A DNA stretch of 64,000 bases from Rhodococcus maanshanensis NBRC 100610. GTDB taxonomy: Bacteria; Actinomycetota; Actinomycetes; Mycobacteriales; Mycobacteriaceae. Positions 1-7,230 of this stretch are shown one piece after another. The stretch spans positions 62,001-126,000 of the forward strand of contig NZ_BCXA01000013.1 in assembly GCF_001894865.1 (NCBI RefSeq), given 5' to 3'. The notes beneath the pieces were generated by a model, which saw nothing but the letters and a program-made list of their open reading frames with translations, was not told the origin of the DNA and made no database searches. The translations under genes and the position numbers were made by a program. Positions within the stretch are counted from its first letter, which is position 1; each line of letters starts with the position of its first letter.

Positions 1-395
1 AGTGAAATTACGTTACGTATTGGATTCGAGAGGCGGTATCCGCCGAATGAGGGACAACAGTTTTGGGGGCGCGTGTAACGGATACCCGCTGGTAGACGAT
101 GGATCTGTCTCGTTCAGTGGGTTTAAGGAATGGCGTCTGGACAACTGTTCAAGATCATTTGGACGGATGACCTGAAAGCGCACAAATGCCGCGCGGCGTT
201 GTGATAAACACATGCAATCGCGAACCGGTCACCGGGTCTGACAGGCCTCACCGGCGAACCTCTTCGCGATGTCGAGACCCTCTGAACGAGCACGGATGTC
301 CGAAACCGAGCCCACTCGACTGGGCGCACGTAACCAGATCCGATCACAACTCTCCCTGACCCCCTGTGGGGGTCCGACGAAAGCTGAGCTCTTAC
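1..395. other. intergenic region before the SipW locus, no gene supported
   Basis: No open frame here has convincing codon usage or a recognisable product. The base composition is visibly less GC-rich than the rest of the window, which fits a regulatory or horizontally acquired flank. The last 38 bases hold the hairpin and conserved leader described separately. The gene upstream of this stretch lies outside the window. Confidence 0.6.
358..389 (+). promoter_or_regulatory. leader hairpin plus conserved 21-nt block, copy A
   Basis: A perfect 7-bp stem (GACCCCC, loop TGT, GGGGGTC) at 358-374 runs into a block at 369-389 that contains TCCGACGAAAGCTGAGC. The whole 21-nt block recurs without change at 3550-3570, in front of the paralogous gene. 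It ends 6 nt before the ATG here and 5 nt before it in the other copy, so the two blocks lie in different frames and conservation is not due to coding. It could be an RNA element or a protein-binding site affecting translation. The function is unknown. Confidence 0.55.
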
Positions 396-917
396 ATGAA
401 CAAGCAGACCAAGGGCGCCATCGCCGCAGGCGCGGCCGCACTCCTCCTCGCCGGTGGCGCGGGCACCATGGCCGCCTGGAACTCCTCGCAGACGGTCGCC
501 GGCGGCGCGGTCAATTCCGGTACCCTCTCGCTGACCCAGAACGGCTCCCCGGCCGGCTGGAAGGAAAACGGCAACCCCGTTGACATCACCACCTTCAAGG
601 CTGTGCCTGGCGATGTCATCACCTACAACGCCAGCTTCAAGGTCGGCGCCGTAGGTAAGAACCTCAACGCCACCCTGACGGCCGACACCTCCACGATCAC
701 GGGCGACGCCGCCCTCATTTCGGCACTGGCTCCGAGCACCGTCGTGACGAAGAACGGTGCGCCGCTTGCCGGTGGTGCTATCACCGAGAGCAACAACAAC
801 GACATCGTCGATGTTGCGGTGACGTTCACCTTCAACAATGCCACCGCCGGTACCACCGCCCAGGGTGCGGCCGTCAACCTGGCCAACTTCAATGTCAAGC
901 TGCAGCAGAACAGCTAG
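396..917 (+). CDS. alternate-type (SipW-dependent) signal peptide protein, copy A
   Basis: A 173-residue secreted protein of the actinobacterial alternate-type signal peptide class, related in design to TasA/camelysin fibre subunits. The N-terminus is MNKQTKGA, followed by a hydrophobic stretch (about residues 8-25) and the A-A-W motif at 26-28, where SipW peptidases usually cut. The mature part is a Ser/Thr/Asn/Gly-rich beta-type domain with no cysteine. The ATG at 396 is preferred over an upstream GTG at 366 because its N-terminus matches the paralogue at 3576-4103 (MNMRTKGA). The peptidase is encoded two genes downstream. A surface fibre role is inferred from the family. Confidence 0.85.
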   Translation: MNKQTKGAIAAGAAALLLAGGAGTMAAWNSSQTVAGGAVNSGTLSLTQNGSPAGWKENGNPVDITTFKAVPGDVITYNASFKVGAVGKNLNATLTADTSTITGDAALISALAPSTVVTKNGAPLAGGAITESNNNDIVDVAVTFTFNNATAGTTAQGAAVNLANFNVKLQQNS

Positions 918-1120
918 TCAGGAGTTGCCTGCTCACCTCGGATGAGCAGCCTCTGGCACGTCGGTCGCCGGCCCGATCCCGGGCCGGCGACCGACGCCCT
1001 GCAGGTTCGCGGTGACCACACGTCGAGTGACCTGCGTTCGCCGCGTCGGCACAGCCGCACACATCAACGACTTCCCCGCGCCGTGGCGCCCCGTTATGCA
1101 GAGCAGGAAAGGCACGCCAA

Positions 1121-1735
1121 ATGTCTCGTCATGAGGTTTCGAGTTCACCGTCGGGGCTGGGTGCCCGGGCACGATCTGTGATGACCGGAAGCAAGCCTCG
1201 CGCGATCGCGTCGCTGGGGATCGTGTTGGGCCTCGGTGCAATCGGGACGCTGGCGGCCTGGAGCGACACGGCGACGGCGACGTCGGGTGTGTTCTCGACG
1301 GGGTCGATCGATCTGCAGCTCAATGGGCAGCAGGGCAATCCGGGTGCGTACGCGTTTGCGACGTTGACGAAGACCGGGATGATGCCGGGTAACAGTGTGG
1401 CGGCGACATTGCCGGTGCAGAACACGGGTTCGACGGCGTTCAACTACACGATGGCGGCTGCGGCGACGTCGTCGGTGTTGGCTCCGCACCTGAAGGTGAC
1501 GGTATCGACGGGTACCTCGAACGGGACCGTGTGCAGTGGTGGCACGGTGATTGCGAACAATGTGGCTCTGGTGTCGGGTGGCAGCGCGAACCTGATCGCC
1601 ACCCCGCGTCCATTGGCAGCGACGACGGGTGCCGAGACGTTGTGCTTCCAGGTGACCTTGGATCCGGCGGCTCCGACGAATGTGCAGAACCAGACGGTGA
1701 ACACCTCGTTCAACTTCAACGCGACGACGGCGTGA
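1121..1735 (+). CDS. SipW-dependent signal peptide protein (TasA-like)
   Basis: A 204-residue predicted exported protein. A Ser/Arg-rich cytoplasmic N-terminus of about 27 residues precedes a hydrophobic helix (28-46) and the substrate motif A-A-W-S-D-T at 45-50, followed by the GVFSTGSIDLQLNG-type mature start typical of TasA-like proteins. The rest is a beta-rich Thr/Ser/Asn domain with two cysteines that could pair. An AGGAAAGG ribosome site about 8 nt before the ATG supports the start. It lies about 200 bp after the first substrate gene and 28 bp before the peptidase gene, so it is probably a co-expressed minor or anchoring subunit. That role is inferred. Confidence 0.85.
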   Translation: MSRHEVSSSPSGLGARARSVMTGSKPRAIASLGIVLGLGAIGTLAAWSDTATATSGVFSTGSIDLQLNGQQGNPGAYAFATLTKTGMMPGNSVAATLPVQNTGSTAFNYTMAAAATSSVLAPHLKVTVSTGTSNGTVCSGGTVIANNVALVSGGSANLIATPRPLAATTGAETLCFQVTLDPAAPTNVQNQTVNTSFNFNATTA

Positions 1736-1763
1736 GCGCGTCATGACCACTCAAGGAACTCCG

Positions 1764-3509
1764 ATGAAATCGGATCGTGGACGGACCGGTCGTGAGATCG
1801 CACTGAACGTCGGCGCAATCGCCGGTCTGATCTGCGTTCTTGCGGCCGCCGCATCGTTCTTCTTCGGTATCAAGCCGCTGATCTTCCGGTCGGGCTCGAT
1901 GTCCCCGGAAATCACCACAGGTTCGCTCGCCCTCTCGCACAATGTTCCCGCGTCCGACCTCGCGGTCGGCGACGTGGTCAGCGTCCTCAATGAGCAGGGC
2001 ACCCGAATCACCCACCGCGTCAAGGAAATTGTTTCGTCCAACGGAGACACCTCGGTGCTGATCCTCAAGGGTGACGCGAACAAGGACGCAGATATCTCCC
2101 CGTACACCGTCGCCGAGGCAGACCGGGTGTTCTTCAGCCTCCCGGGCCTCGGCTACGCGGTGGCGTGGCTGTCTTCGCCGCTCGCGATCTTCCTCGGCGG
2201 TGCGTTCGTAGGTGGGCTCATGGTGGTGGCGTTCCGTCCCGCTTCGGGGCGCAGGGACGACGATGAGGATTCGGGCACCGGCGGCGGAACTCCTGGTGCG
2301 CACGAGGAGATCGAGCAGCCGGTTACGCACGCACACAGCGAGTTCGAGGCGCCGACCGAACAGTTCCACACGCCGCGCTTCTCGCTGCGTAGTCGGATGC
2401 CTGCGCGGACCCTGATGGCCGCAGGCGCGCTCGGCCTGACCGCGTTGGTCGGGATGACCGCAGGAACCAGTGCGGCGTTCACCGACACCGCCGGCGCCGC
2501 GAGTTCGTTCGCCTCGCGGAGCACCCTCGTCCCGGCGCCTCAGTACCTGGGCTGTTCGACCTGGGGTGGCAACAGCGGCCAGACCCTGAGTTGGAAGCAC
2601 CTCGGTCCCGGATACACCTACCAGGTGCAGCTGATCAACGCGTACAGCAGTACGGTGGCACCGTCGATCCCGGCGAACAAGGGCGATACCGTCACCCTCA
2701 ACATCAGCACCTACAACAACATCTACAAGACCGCAGCGACTTCGTACGTCGAGGTCCGGACCATCCGCAACGGCGTGACCGGCACGTCGTGGATCGGCGA
2801 ACGTATCTATTCAAGCACTATTTGGAGCGCCTGGTGCAACGGCGCCCACACCGGCGGCGGCGACCAGACGTCGTTCGCCGCCCCGAGTGGCGGCGGCACC
2901 GACACCATGGCGGCACGGATGGCCGCGCCCGCCCCGTCGACGACGGCGCCGAGCACGACCACGGCGACCTCGACTACGGCGACCTCGACCACGGCCACCT
3001 CGACGTCCGCGGCCCCGACCACCACGAGCACGACCACGCCGAGCACGAGCGCGGCGGCGGCCACGACCACCACTACAGCGCCGACCACGACCACCGCCGC
3101 GGCCCCGACCGCCACGACGGCACCGACCACCACCCCGGCCGAAAAGTCGACGACCACAGCGGAATCCACAACCACGACACCGGCTCCGGCCACGACGACC
3201 GAGGAGGTCGCTGCGGCCCCCGAGGCCCCGTCGGGCGAGTTGGCCATGGGGAACGCCTCGGCATCGGGCAAGTACGCGGCCGCGGTGAGCGGCACATCGG
3301 CGACGATCACCGACAAGTCCGGTGCGCAGGTGTTCAGCACCACGGTCGGCAAGAAGGCGGTCGTGCAGTGGGCGGCCGACTCGGACCAGCTTTGGATCGT
3401 CGACGGCAGCAAGCTGTCCGTCGTGGACGCCGCCACGGGTTCCCAGAAGGACGTCGACCCGTCGTCCGCCGCGGTGCCGGCCGAGGTCGCAGCACTGGTC
3501 GCAAAATAA
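1764..3509 (+). CDS. sipW: SipW-type signal peptidase I fused to a substrate-like signal, Thr-rich stalk and C-terminal module
   Basis: A 581-residue composite protein. Residues 13-35 form a membrane helix, then the S26B catalytic domain with Ser45 in SGSM and His84 in THR (the Ser/His dyad of archaeal and ER-type peptidases). A second helix spans about 132-157 and an acidic cytoplasmic linker about 158-212. Unusually, a basic segment and a second hydrophobic helix follow (214-236), ending in A-A-F-T-D-T (237-242), the same motif as in the neighbouring substrates. After it come a beta-type domain with two cysteines, a Thr/Ala/Ser/Pro stalk (about 391-480) and a 92-residue module repeated at 5325-5723. 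The ATG at 1764 has AAGGAA 5 nt upstream; an in-frame ATG at 1743 is the alternative. Confidence 0.88.
   Translation: MKSDRGRTGREIALNVGAIAGLICVLAAAASFFFGIKPLIFRSGSMSPEITTGSLALSHNVPASDLAVGDVVSVLNEQGTRITHRVKEIVSSNGDTSVLILKGDANKDADISPYTVAEADRVFFSLPGLGYAVAWLSSPLAIFLGGAFVGGLMVVAFRPASGRRDDDEDSGTGGGTPGAHEEIEQPVTHAHSEFEAPTEQFHTPRFSLRSRMPARTLMAAGALGLTALVGMTAGTSAAFTDTAGAASSFASRSTLVPAPQYLGCSTWGGNSGQTLSWKHLGPGYTYQVQLINAYSSTVAPSIPANKGDTVTLNISTYNNIYKTAATSYVEVRTIRNGVTGTSWIGERIYSSTIWSAWCNGAHTGGGDQTSFAAPSGGGTDTMAARMAAPAPSTTAPSTTTATSTTATSTTATSTSAAPTTTSTTTPSTSAAAATTTTTAPTTTTAAAPTATTAPTTTPAEKSTTTAESTTTTPAPATTTEEVAAAPEAPSGELAMGNASASGKYAAAVSGTSATITDKSGAQVFSTTVGKKAVVQWAADSDQLWIVDGSKLSVVDAATGSQKDVDPSSAAVPAEVAALVAK
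2935..3204 (+). repeat. Thr-rich low-complexity stalk coding repeat
   Basis: About 270 bp of degenerate ACG/ACC/GCG codon repeats encode a Thr/Ala/Ser/Pro-rich stalk between the beta domain and the C-terminal module of the fused peptidase. Such stretches usually span the cell wall and may be glycosylated. The repeat is simple enough to vary in length by slippage. Confidence 0.8.
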
Positions 3510-3541
3510 GAGACCCAGAGTCATGTTGCCGTATTCCTCTG

Positions 3542-3570
3542 CCCTGCAAGGGGTCCGACGAAAGCTGAGC
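3542..3570 (+). promoter_or_regulatory. leader hairpin plus conserved 21-nt block, copy B
   Basis: A short stem CCCT-GCA-AGGG (3542-3552) precedes a 21-nt block at 3550-3570 that is identical to 369-389. Stem and loop sequences differ from copy A while the downstream block does not change. It sits 5 nt before the ATG at 3576. Confidence 0.55.
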
Positions 3571-3575
3571 ACGAG

Positions 3576-4103
3576 ATGAACATGAGGACGAAGGGGGCGA
3601 TCGCAGCTGGGGCGGCGACCGTCCTGCTCGCCGGGGGCGCGGGCAGCATGGCTGCGTTCACCGGCGGCGGCGGGATCGGCGGCGGAGGGGTGGGCTCGGG
3701 CAGCCTTGCCCTGACCCAGAGCGGCACGCCGAACTGGAAGGACCAGCACGGCTCGATCGCCATCACCGACTTCCGAGCGGTGCCCGGCGACACCGTCACC
3801 TACATGGGGAGCTTCAAGATCACGGCAACGGGCACCAACCTGCGGGCAAACCTCGCTGTGGATGGTGCCAGCATCACCGGCGACCCTGCGCTCAAGGCCG
3901 CGATGACCACTTCGGTCACCGCGACAATCAACGGGGCATCGCTTCCGTCGGGCGCAGGGGGCGCGGTCATCACCCCGGCGCAGAACGGGAAGATCGTTGA
4001 CGTGAAAGTGATGTTCACCTTCCAGCCGACGACCCCGAGCGCCGTCGCGCAGACCGCACAGATCAATTTGTCCAACTTCAACGTCACTCTGAAGCAGGTG
4101 TAG
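3576..4103 (+). CDS. alternate-type (SipW-dependent) signal peptide protein, copy B
   Basis: A 175-residue paralogue of the protein at 396-917. The first 27 residues are nearly the same (MNMRTKGAIAAGAA, then A-A-F at the likely cut site), and the mature domain follows the same order (LALTQSG, ITDFRAVPGD, SITGD, SNFNVTLKQV). A glycine-rich stretch replaces the Asn/Ser-rich start of copy A. The leader block before the gene is shared with copy A. The next substrate gene starts 5 nt after its stop, so the genes are translated as one operon. It is probably a second version of the same surface fibre subunit. Confidence 0.85.
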   Translation: MNMRTKGAIAAGAATVLLAGGAGSMAAFTGGGGIGGGGVGSGSLALTQSGTPNWKDQHGSIAITDFRAVPGDTVTYMGSFKITATGTNLRANLAVDGASITGDPALKAAMTTSVTATINGASLPSGAGGAVITPAQNGKIVDVKVMFTFQPTTPSAVAQTAQINLSNFNVTLKQV

Positions 4104-4108
4104 TCGCG

Positions 4109-4663
4109 ATGTCGAACAAGACTCGTTGGTTGGCAATCGGCGGCGCCGCTGTCGTCGGGGTTGCGCTGATGTCGGCCCAACAAACAGGCGCGCTGTGGAG
4201 CAAGTCGGTAGCCGTCGGTGACGGTGCCACGATTCACTCGGGCATCCTGGACCTGTCGGTTGGCCAGGGCGGCACGACCGACTATCCATTCACCGCTCTC
4301 GCAGGGGCGAACCTGATGCCTGGCGGATACGCCCAGGCGCCGGTGCCGATCCACAACTCCGGCAACGTGCTGATGAAGTACAGGCTGCAGAACGCCGCAC
4401 AGTCCTCGACCGCCATGCCGATGACGCTCACCGTCTCCGCGGTCGCATCCGAGGCCTCCTGCCCCGCGCAGGGTGACCCCGCCGGTGCCACTCAGCTCTA
4501 CAACGGCCCGATGATCGGGGCACAGGCACCGACCGCGCCGCAGTGGCGCTCGGTGGAGCCGGGCGCCGGCGAGGTGCTGTGCATGCGTGCCACCATCGGG
4601 GCCGACGCGCCGCACAGCGCCAGCACGTCGGTGACGTTCACGTTCGCGGCCGAATCCCGATGA
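4109..4663 (+). CDS. SipW-dependent signal peptide protein, copy B partner
   Basis: A 184-residue exported protein equivalent in position and design to 1121-1735. Lys/Arg residues, a hydrophobic helix (about 7-24) and a G-A-L-W motif (27-30) are followed by an IHSGILDLSVGQG segment like the mature start of the other substrates. Two cysteines in the second half (SCPAQ and LCMRA) match the two in the copy A partner and could form a disulfide. The stop overlaps the start of the downstream peptidase gene (ATGA), which indicates translational coupling to its own processing enzyme. Confidence 0.82.
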   Translation: MSNKTRWLAIGGAAVVGVALMSAQQTGALWSKSVAVGDGATIHSGILDLSVGQGGTTDYPFTALAGANLMPGGYAQAPVPIHNSGNVLMKYRLQNAAQSSTAMPMTLTVSAVASEASCPAQGDPAGATQLYNGPMIGAQAPTAPQWRSVEPGAGEVLCMRATIGADAPHSASTSVTFTFAAESR

Positions 4664-5328
4664 GCCATGCGGTGCAGGGCGGCGACCAGGACACCAGCCC
4701 GTGGGGGTGGGTCAAGAGCATCGTCTCCTGGCTGCTGCTCCTGGTGGTCGTGGCGATCCTCGCGCTGACAATCGTCATCCCCCGACTGACCGGGTCGACG
4801 CCCTACACCGTGCTCACCGGCTCGATGCGGCCCACCTACCCTCCCGGCACGCTGATCGTGGTCAAGCCGCAGGATCCGGCTCAGCTGACGGCGGGCGACG
4901 CGATCACCTTCCAGAAGGAGTCCGGGAACCCCGAGGTGGTCACCCACAGGATCATCATGGTGCGGCAGAACTCTCAGGGTCAGACGACCTTCGTCACCCA
5001 GGGCGACGCGAACCCGTCGCCGGACAATCCCATTGTCCCGGAGCAGGTTCGGGGCAAGGTCTGGTACAGCGTGCCCTACATGGGGTACGTCAACAGCCTG
5101 ATCACGGGCAAGCAGCGGGCGCTGATGATCACGATCGTGGTCGGCGGGCTCTTTGTCTATGCCGGCTTCATGTTCGTCGGGGCCATCCGGGAACGGAGCC
5201 GGCCCGGCGACGATGAGCCCGACGTCGACACGGACGACGCCGATACCGTCGTGCTCCAAGCCGTGGATCCCGGCGCCGCGGTACCAAGGTCTGGCCACCG
5301 TCGAACACATGGCGGATCAAGTCGGTGA
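4660..5328 (+). CDS. sipW: signal peptidase I, SipW type (S26B)
   Basis: A 222-residue membrane peptidase. Helix one spans about 19-41, Ser55 lies in TGSM, His96 in THR, the family GDAN motif follows, and a second helix (about 147-169) leads to a short acidic cytoplasmic tail. The Ser/His dyad in place of Ser/Lys marks the archaeal/ER-like subgroup that processes TasA-type substrates. Unlike the copy A enzyme it ends after the tail and carries no internal signal or stalk. Its ATG overlaps the stop of the substrate gene before it. A perfect terminator hairpin follows at 5346-5380. Confidence 0.9.
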   Translation: MSHAVQGGDQDTSPWGWVKSIVSWLLLLVVVAILALTIVIPRLTGSTPYTVLTGSMRPTYPPGTLIVVKPQDPAQLTAGDAITFQKESGNPEVVTHRIIMVRQNSQGQTTFVTQGDANPSPDNPIVPEQVRGKVWYSVPYMGYVNSLITGKQRALMITIVVGGLFVYAGFMFVGAIRERSRPGDDEPDVDTDDADTVVLQAVDPGAAVPRSGHRRTHGGSSR

Positions 5329-5723
5329 CGCCATCTCTTGCTGGAGGCCGTCGACGGGAACATCCCGTCGACGGCCTTTTGCGTTCCCGGAGTCGCGTGG
5401 GCGACATGGAGGGCTGGGAAATCGGACGGCCCGTGGTTGCCCGGTCCGGCGGCCTGGCCATCGCGAACAAGTCCTCCTCGGGAACATATGCGGCGCAGGT
5501 GAGTTCCGGCCAGGCTGTGGTGTCCGACGCCTCCGGGGCAACGGTGTTCAGCACCGCGGTGGGCAAGAAGGCCATGGTGCAGTGGGCCGCCGGCTCGGAC
5601 GAGCTGTGGATCATCGAGTCCGACGCGCTGTACCGCGTCGGCGGGTCCGGTGGCTGGGCGAAGACCGCGGTCGACCCGAAGTCGGCGGCGGTTCCCGCTG
5701 AGATCGCGGCACTGATCGGGTAA
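5325..5723 (+). CDS. orphan copy of the SipW-fusion C-terminal module
   Basis: The frame from a GTG at 5325 overlaps the peptidase stop (GTGA). Its last 90 or so residues are more than half identical by eye to the C-terminus of the fused peptidase at 1764-3509: both have VGKKAxVQWAAxSDxLWI and SAAVPAE(V/I)AAL. There is no signal peptide, and the first 20 or so codons cross a perfect terminator hairpin, so a start at the ATG at 5406 is also possible. It is either a remnant of a former fusion, now cut off from its exported part, or an intracellular form. I doubt that the full frame is translated. Confidence 0.5.
   Translation: MTPSLAGGRRREHPVDGLLRSRSRVGDMEGWEIGRPVVARSGGLAIANKSSSGTYAAQVSSGQAVVSDASGATVFSTAVGKKAMVQWAAGSDELWIIESDALYRVGGSGGWAKTAVDPKSAAVPAEIAALIG
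5346..5380 (+). terminator. perfect Rho-independent terminator after sipW copy B
   Basis: A 14-bp perfect stem GGCCGTCGACGGGA / TCCCGTCGACGGCC with a 3-nt loop is followed by TTTT. It lies 18 nt after the peptidase stop and inside the apparent 5' end of the orphan module frame. Confidence 0.85.
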
Positions 5724-5737
5724 CAGGCACGCACGAA

Positions 5738-5783
5738 GGCCGTCGACGGGAACATCCCATCGGCGGCCTTCTGCGTTCCCGGA
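5738..5783 (+). repeat. second, diverged copy of the terminator repeat
   Basis: The 46 bases from 5738 repeat 5346-5391 with only a few changes, including the bases after the hairpin (TGCGTTCCCGGA). Two stem positions no longer pair and the T-run is interrupted. The two copies bracket the orphan module, which suggests that segment was duplicated or inserted as a unit. Confidence 0.8.
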
Positions 5784-5936
5784 CCGTGTGGGCGTGCCGC
5801 GCGAGACCGGGTCTGACACACACTCTTTGATGCCATCACACAGCCGTTGGGCTCCGAATGGGCGTGTGACGGTGGGAGGAGGTGTGTGCTGCCGCGCCTT
5901 GCCGGACGCGGGGGCGCACCGGAGTAGTGCACACAC

Positions 5937-5970
5937 GAAAACGCCCCCCCACCGTTGCGGTGGGGGGCGC
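5937..5970 (-). terminator. terminator of the Ig-like protein gene
   Basis: Read on the minus strand, a G/C stem of about 11 bp (GCGCCCCCCACCG paired across a CAA loop) ends in TTTTC. It lies 22 nt beyond the stop at 5992. Confidence 0.8.
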
Positions 5971-5991
5971 TTCCGTTGGTGCTGCAGTCGA

Positions 5992-6885
5992 TTACGAGCC
6001 GAAGATGCTGCCCAGATCGCCGAGCGAGCCGGAGGACGATCCGGCGGAGCCGGTGCCCGGCTCGACCGGGGTGGTGGTGACGGTGACCGTGAGCACCTCG
6101 GAGGTGGAGGCGATGAAGCCGTCGGCGCCGTTGTAGACGGCCGTGATGCTGTGCGCGCCTGCGGTGGTGAGGATCTGCGTGCGCTTCGCGACACCGTTGG
6201 TCAGCGGCACCGGGTTACCGATGCTGGCGCCGTTGTCCTTGAACTGGACGGTGCCCGTTGCGCCGGCAGGGGCCACGGTCGCGGTCAGCTCGAACGCGGT
6301 GGTGGAGTTGGCGGTGGCCGGTCCGGTCAGCGTGGTGGTGGTCGCGACCGCGGCGGCGTCGAGCTCGAAGTCGAGGGCGAAGTCCGGGTTGACCGACTGG
6401 TTCTGCGACTCGTTGCCAGCGGTGGCGGGCATGCCGACCACCAGCATCACCTTGGCGGTCTGCCCGGGGCTGAGATGGGTCGACTGCAGCTCGGTGCCAG
6501 GGGCCGCCAGGTTGTTGGTGAGGTCCACGATGGCGCCGCTGGCGTCGTTGACCTCCACGCGCACGTACGCCTGCATGTCCGGGGCGGACTTCGTCCAGTT
6601 CCCGAGGTACACCTGCAGGGTGCCGCCCTGGCTGGTCGTGTTCTTGGCGTAGAACGTGGTGGTGAGTTCGCCACCGGGGATCAGCTCGCCCTGGAAGTCC
6701 GGGATCAGGGACATGTCGCCCCAGGTCGAGTTGTCCGCCGAATACTGCAGGGAAGCGGGGTCGGCGTGCGCGGCGGTGGGCATCACCAGTGCACCGAACG
6801 CTGCCAGAAACAGTGCAAGAATCGCGCCGCCAAAGGCAGTGGTCAGCCGCTTGAGGCCGCCGGGTGCGCTGATGGTTGTCGTCAT
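5992..6885 (-). CDS. secreted Ig-like domain repeat protein
   Basis: A 297-residue exported protein. A classical signal peptide ends in A-H-A before Asp42. Residues about 43-180 form a beta-rich domain (LQYSADNSTWGD, GELIPGGELTTTFYAKN) resembling those of other SipW-locus surface proteins. An Ig-like repeat of the Big_3 type occupies about 185-272, then a Gly/Ser tail. It converges on the SipW locus and has its own terminator. A partner role in the same cell-surface structure is inferred from position and domain type only. There is no LPxTG or lipid anchor. Confidence 0.75.
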   Translation of the reverse strand: MTTTISAPGGLKRLTTAFGGAILALFLAAFGALVMPTAAHADPASLQYSADNSTWGDMSLIPDFQGELIPGGELTTTFYAKNTTSQGGTLQVYLGNWTKSAPDMQAYVRVEVNDASGAIVDLTNNLAAPGTELQSTHLSPGQTAKVMLVVGMPATAGNESQNQSVNPDFALDFELDAAAVATTTTLTGPATANSTTAFELTATVAPAGATGTVQFKDNGASIGNPVPLTNGVAKRTQILTTAGAHSITAVYNGADGFIASTSEVLTVTVTTTPVEPGTGSAGSSSGSLGDLGSIFGS

Positions 6886-7230
6886 GGCGCGGAGCCTAAC
6901 GGGGCGTGTGACCCAAGCGTTCAGTTTCGGTTAAACAATCTTGTCCGCCGAACGCAGGACAAGTGTGCAGGTCGTGCCGTCCGGGAGGGCCGAAATGAGC
7001 GACGTGTACCGGGGGCTCGCTCGGGGGAGTAAGGTATCGGGGTCCGAAAGAGTCGAGGGAAGAGGAGGTGTGGCTTGCCGTGAAGAGCCAACCTCCGAGT
7101 ACCTACCGAAGTCGCCGCTAGCCCCCCGTCGGGCACCCCTGCCCACGCCAGGCGACTTCTCCGATCACACTCGCGCCGCTCCAGTCCGCGGCACGCGTCC
7201 GTGCATCCGACTCATGCGAAAGCCGCCCTC
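6886..7230. other. divergent intergenic region with a leader hairpin upstream of corA
   Basis: This 345-bp stretch separates the Ig-like protein gene (minus) from corA (plus). The clearest structure is a hairpin at 7064-7097 (GGAGGTGTGGCT against AGCCAACCTCC). I compared it with the M-box magnesium riboswitch and do not see the conserved core, so no riboswitch is claimed. Confidence 0.4.

Noticed and set aside
1..365. Short overlapping frames at 13-213, 123-347 and 229-441
   Set aside because: No ribosome sites, no recognisable product and no codon bias of the kind seen in the real genes.
1743..1763. ATG at 1743 as the start of the fused peptidase
   Set aside because: It is possible, but the ATG at 1764 has the AAGGAA ribosome site at the right distance; the difference is seven residues.
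6941..7230. M-box or manganese riboswitch before corA
   Set aside because: A GGGGAGTA-like string and a hairpin occur, but the conserved cores of either riboswitch class could not be traced.
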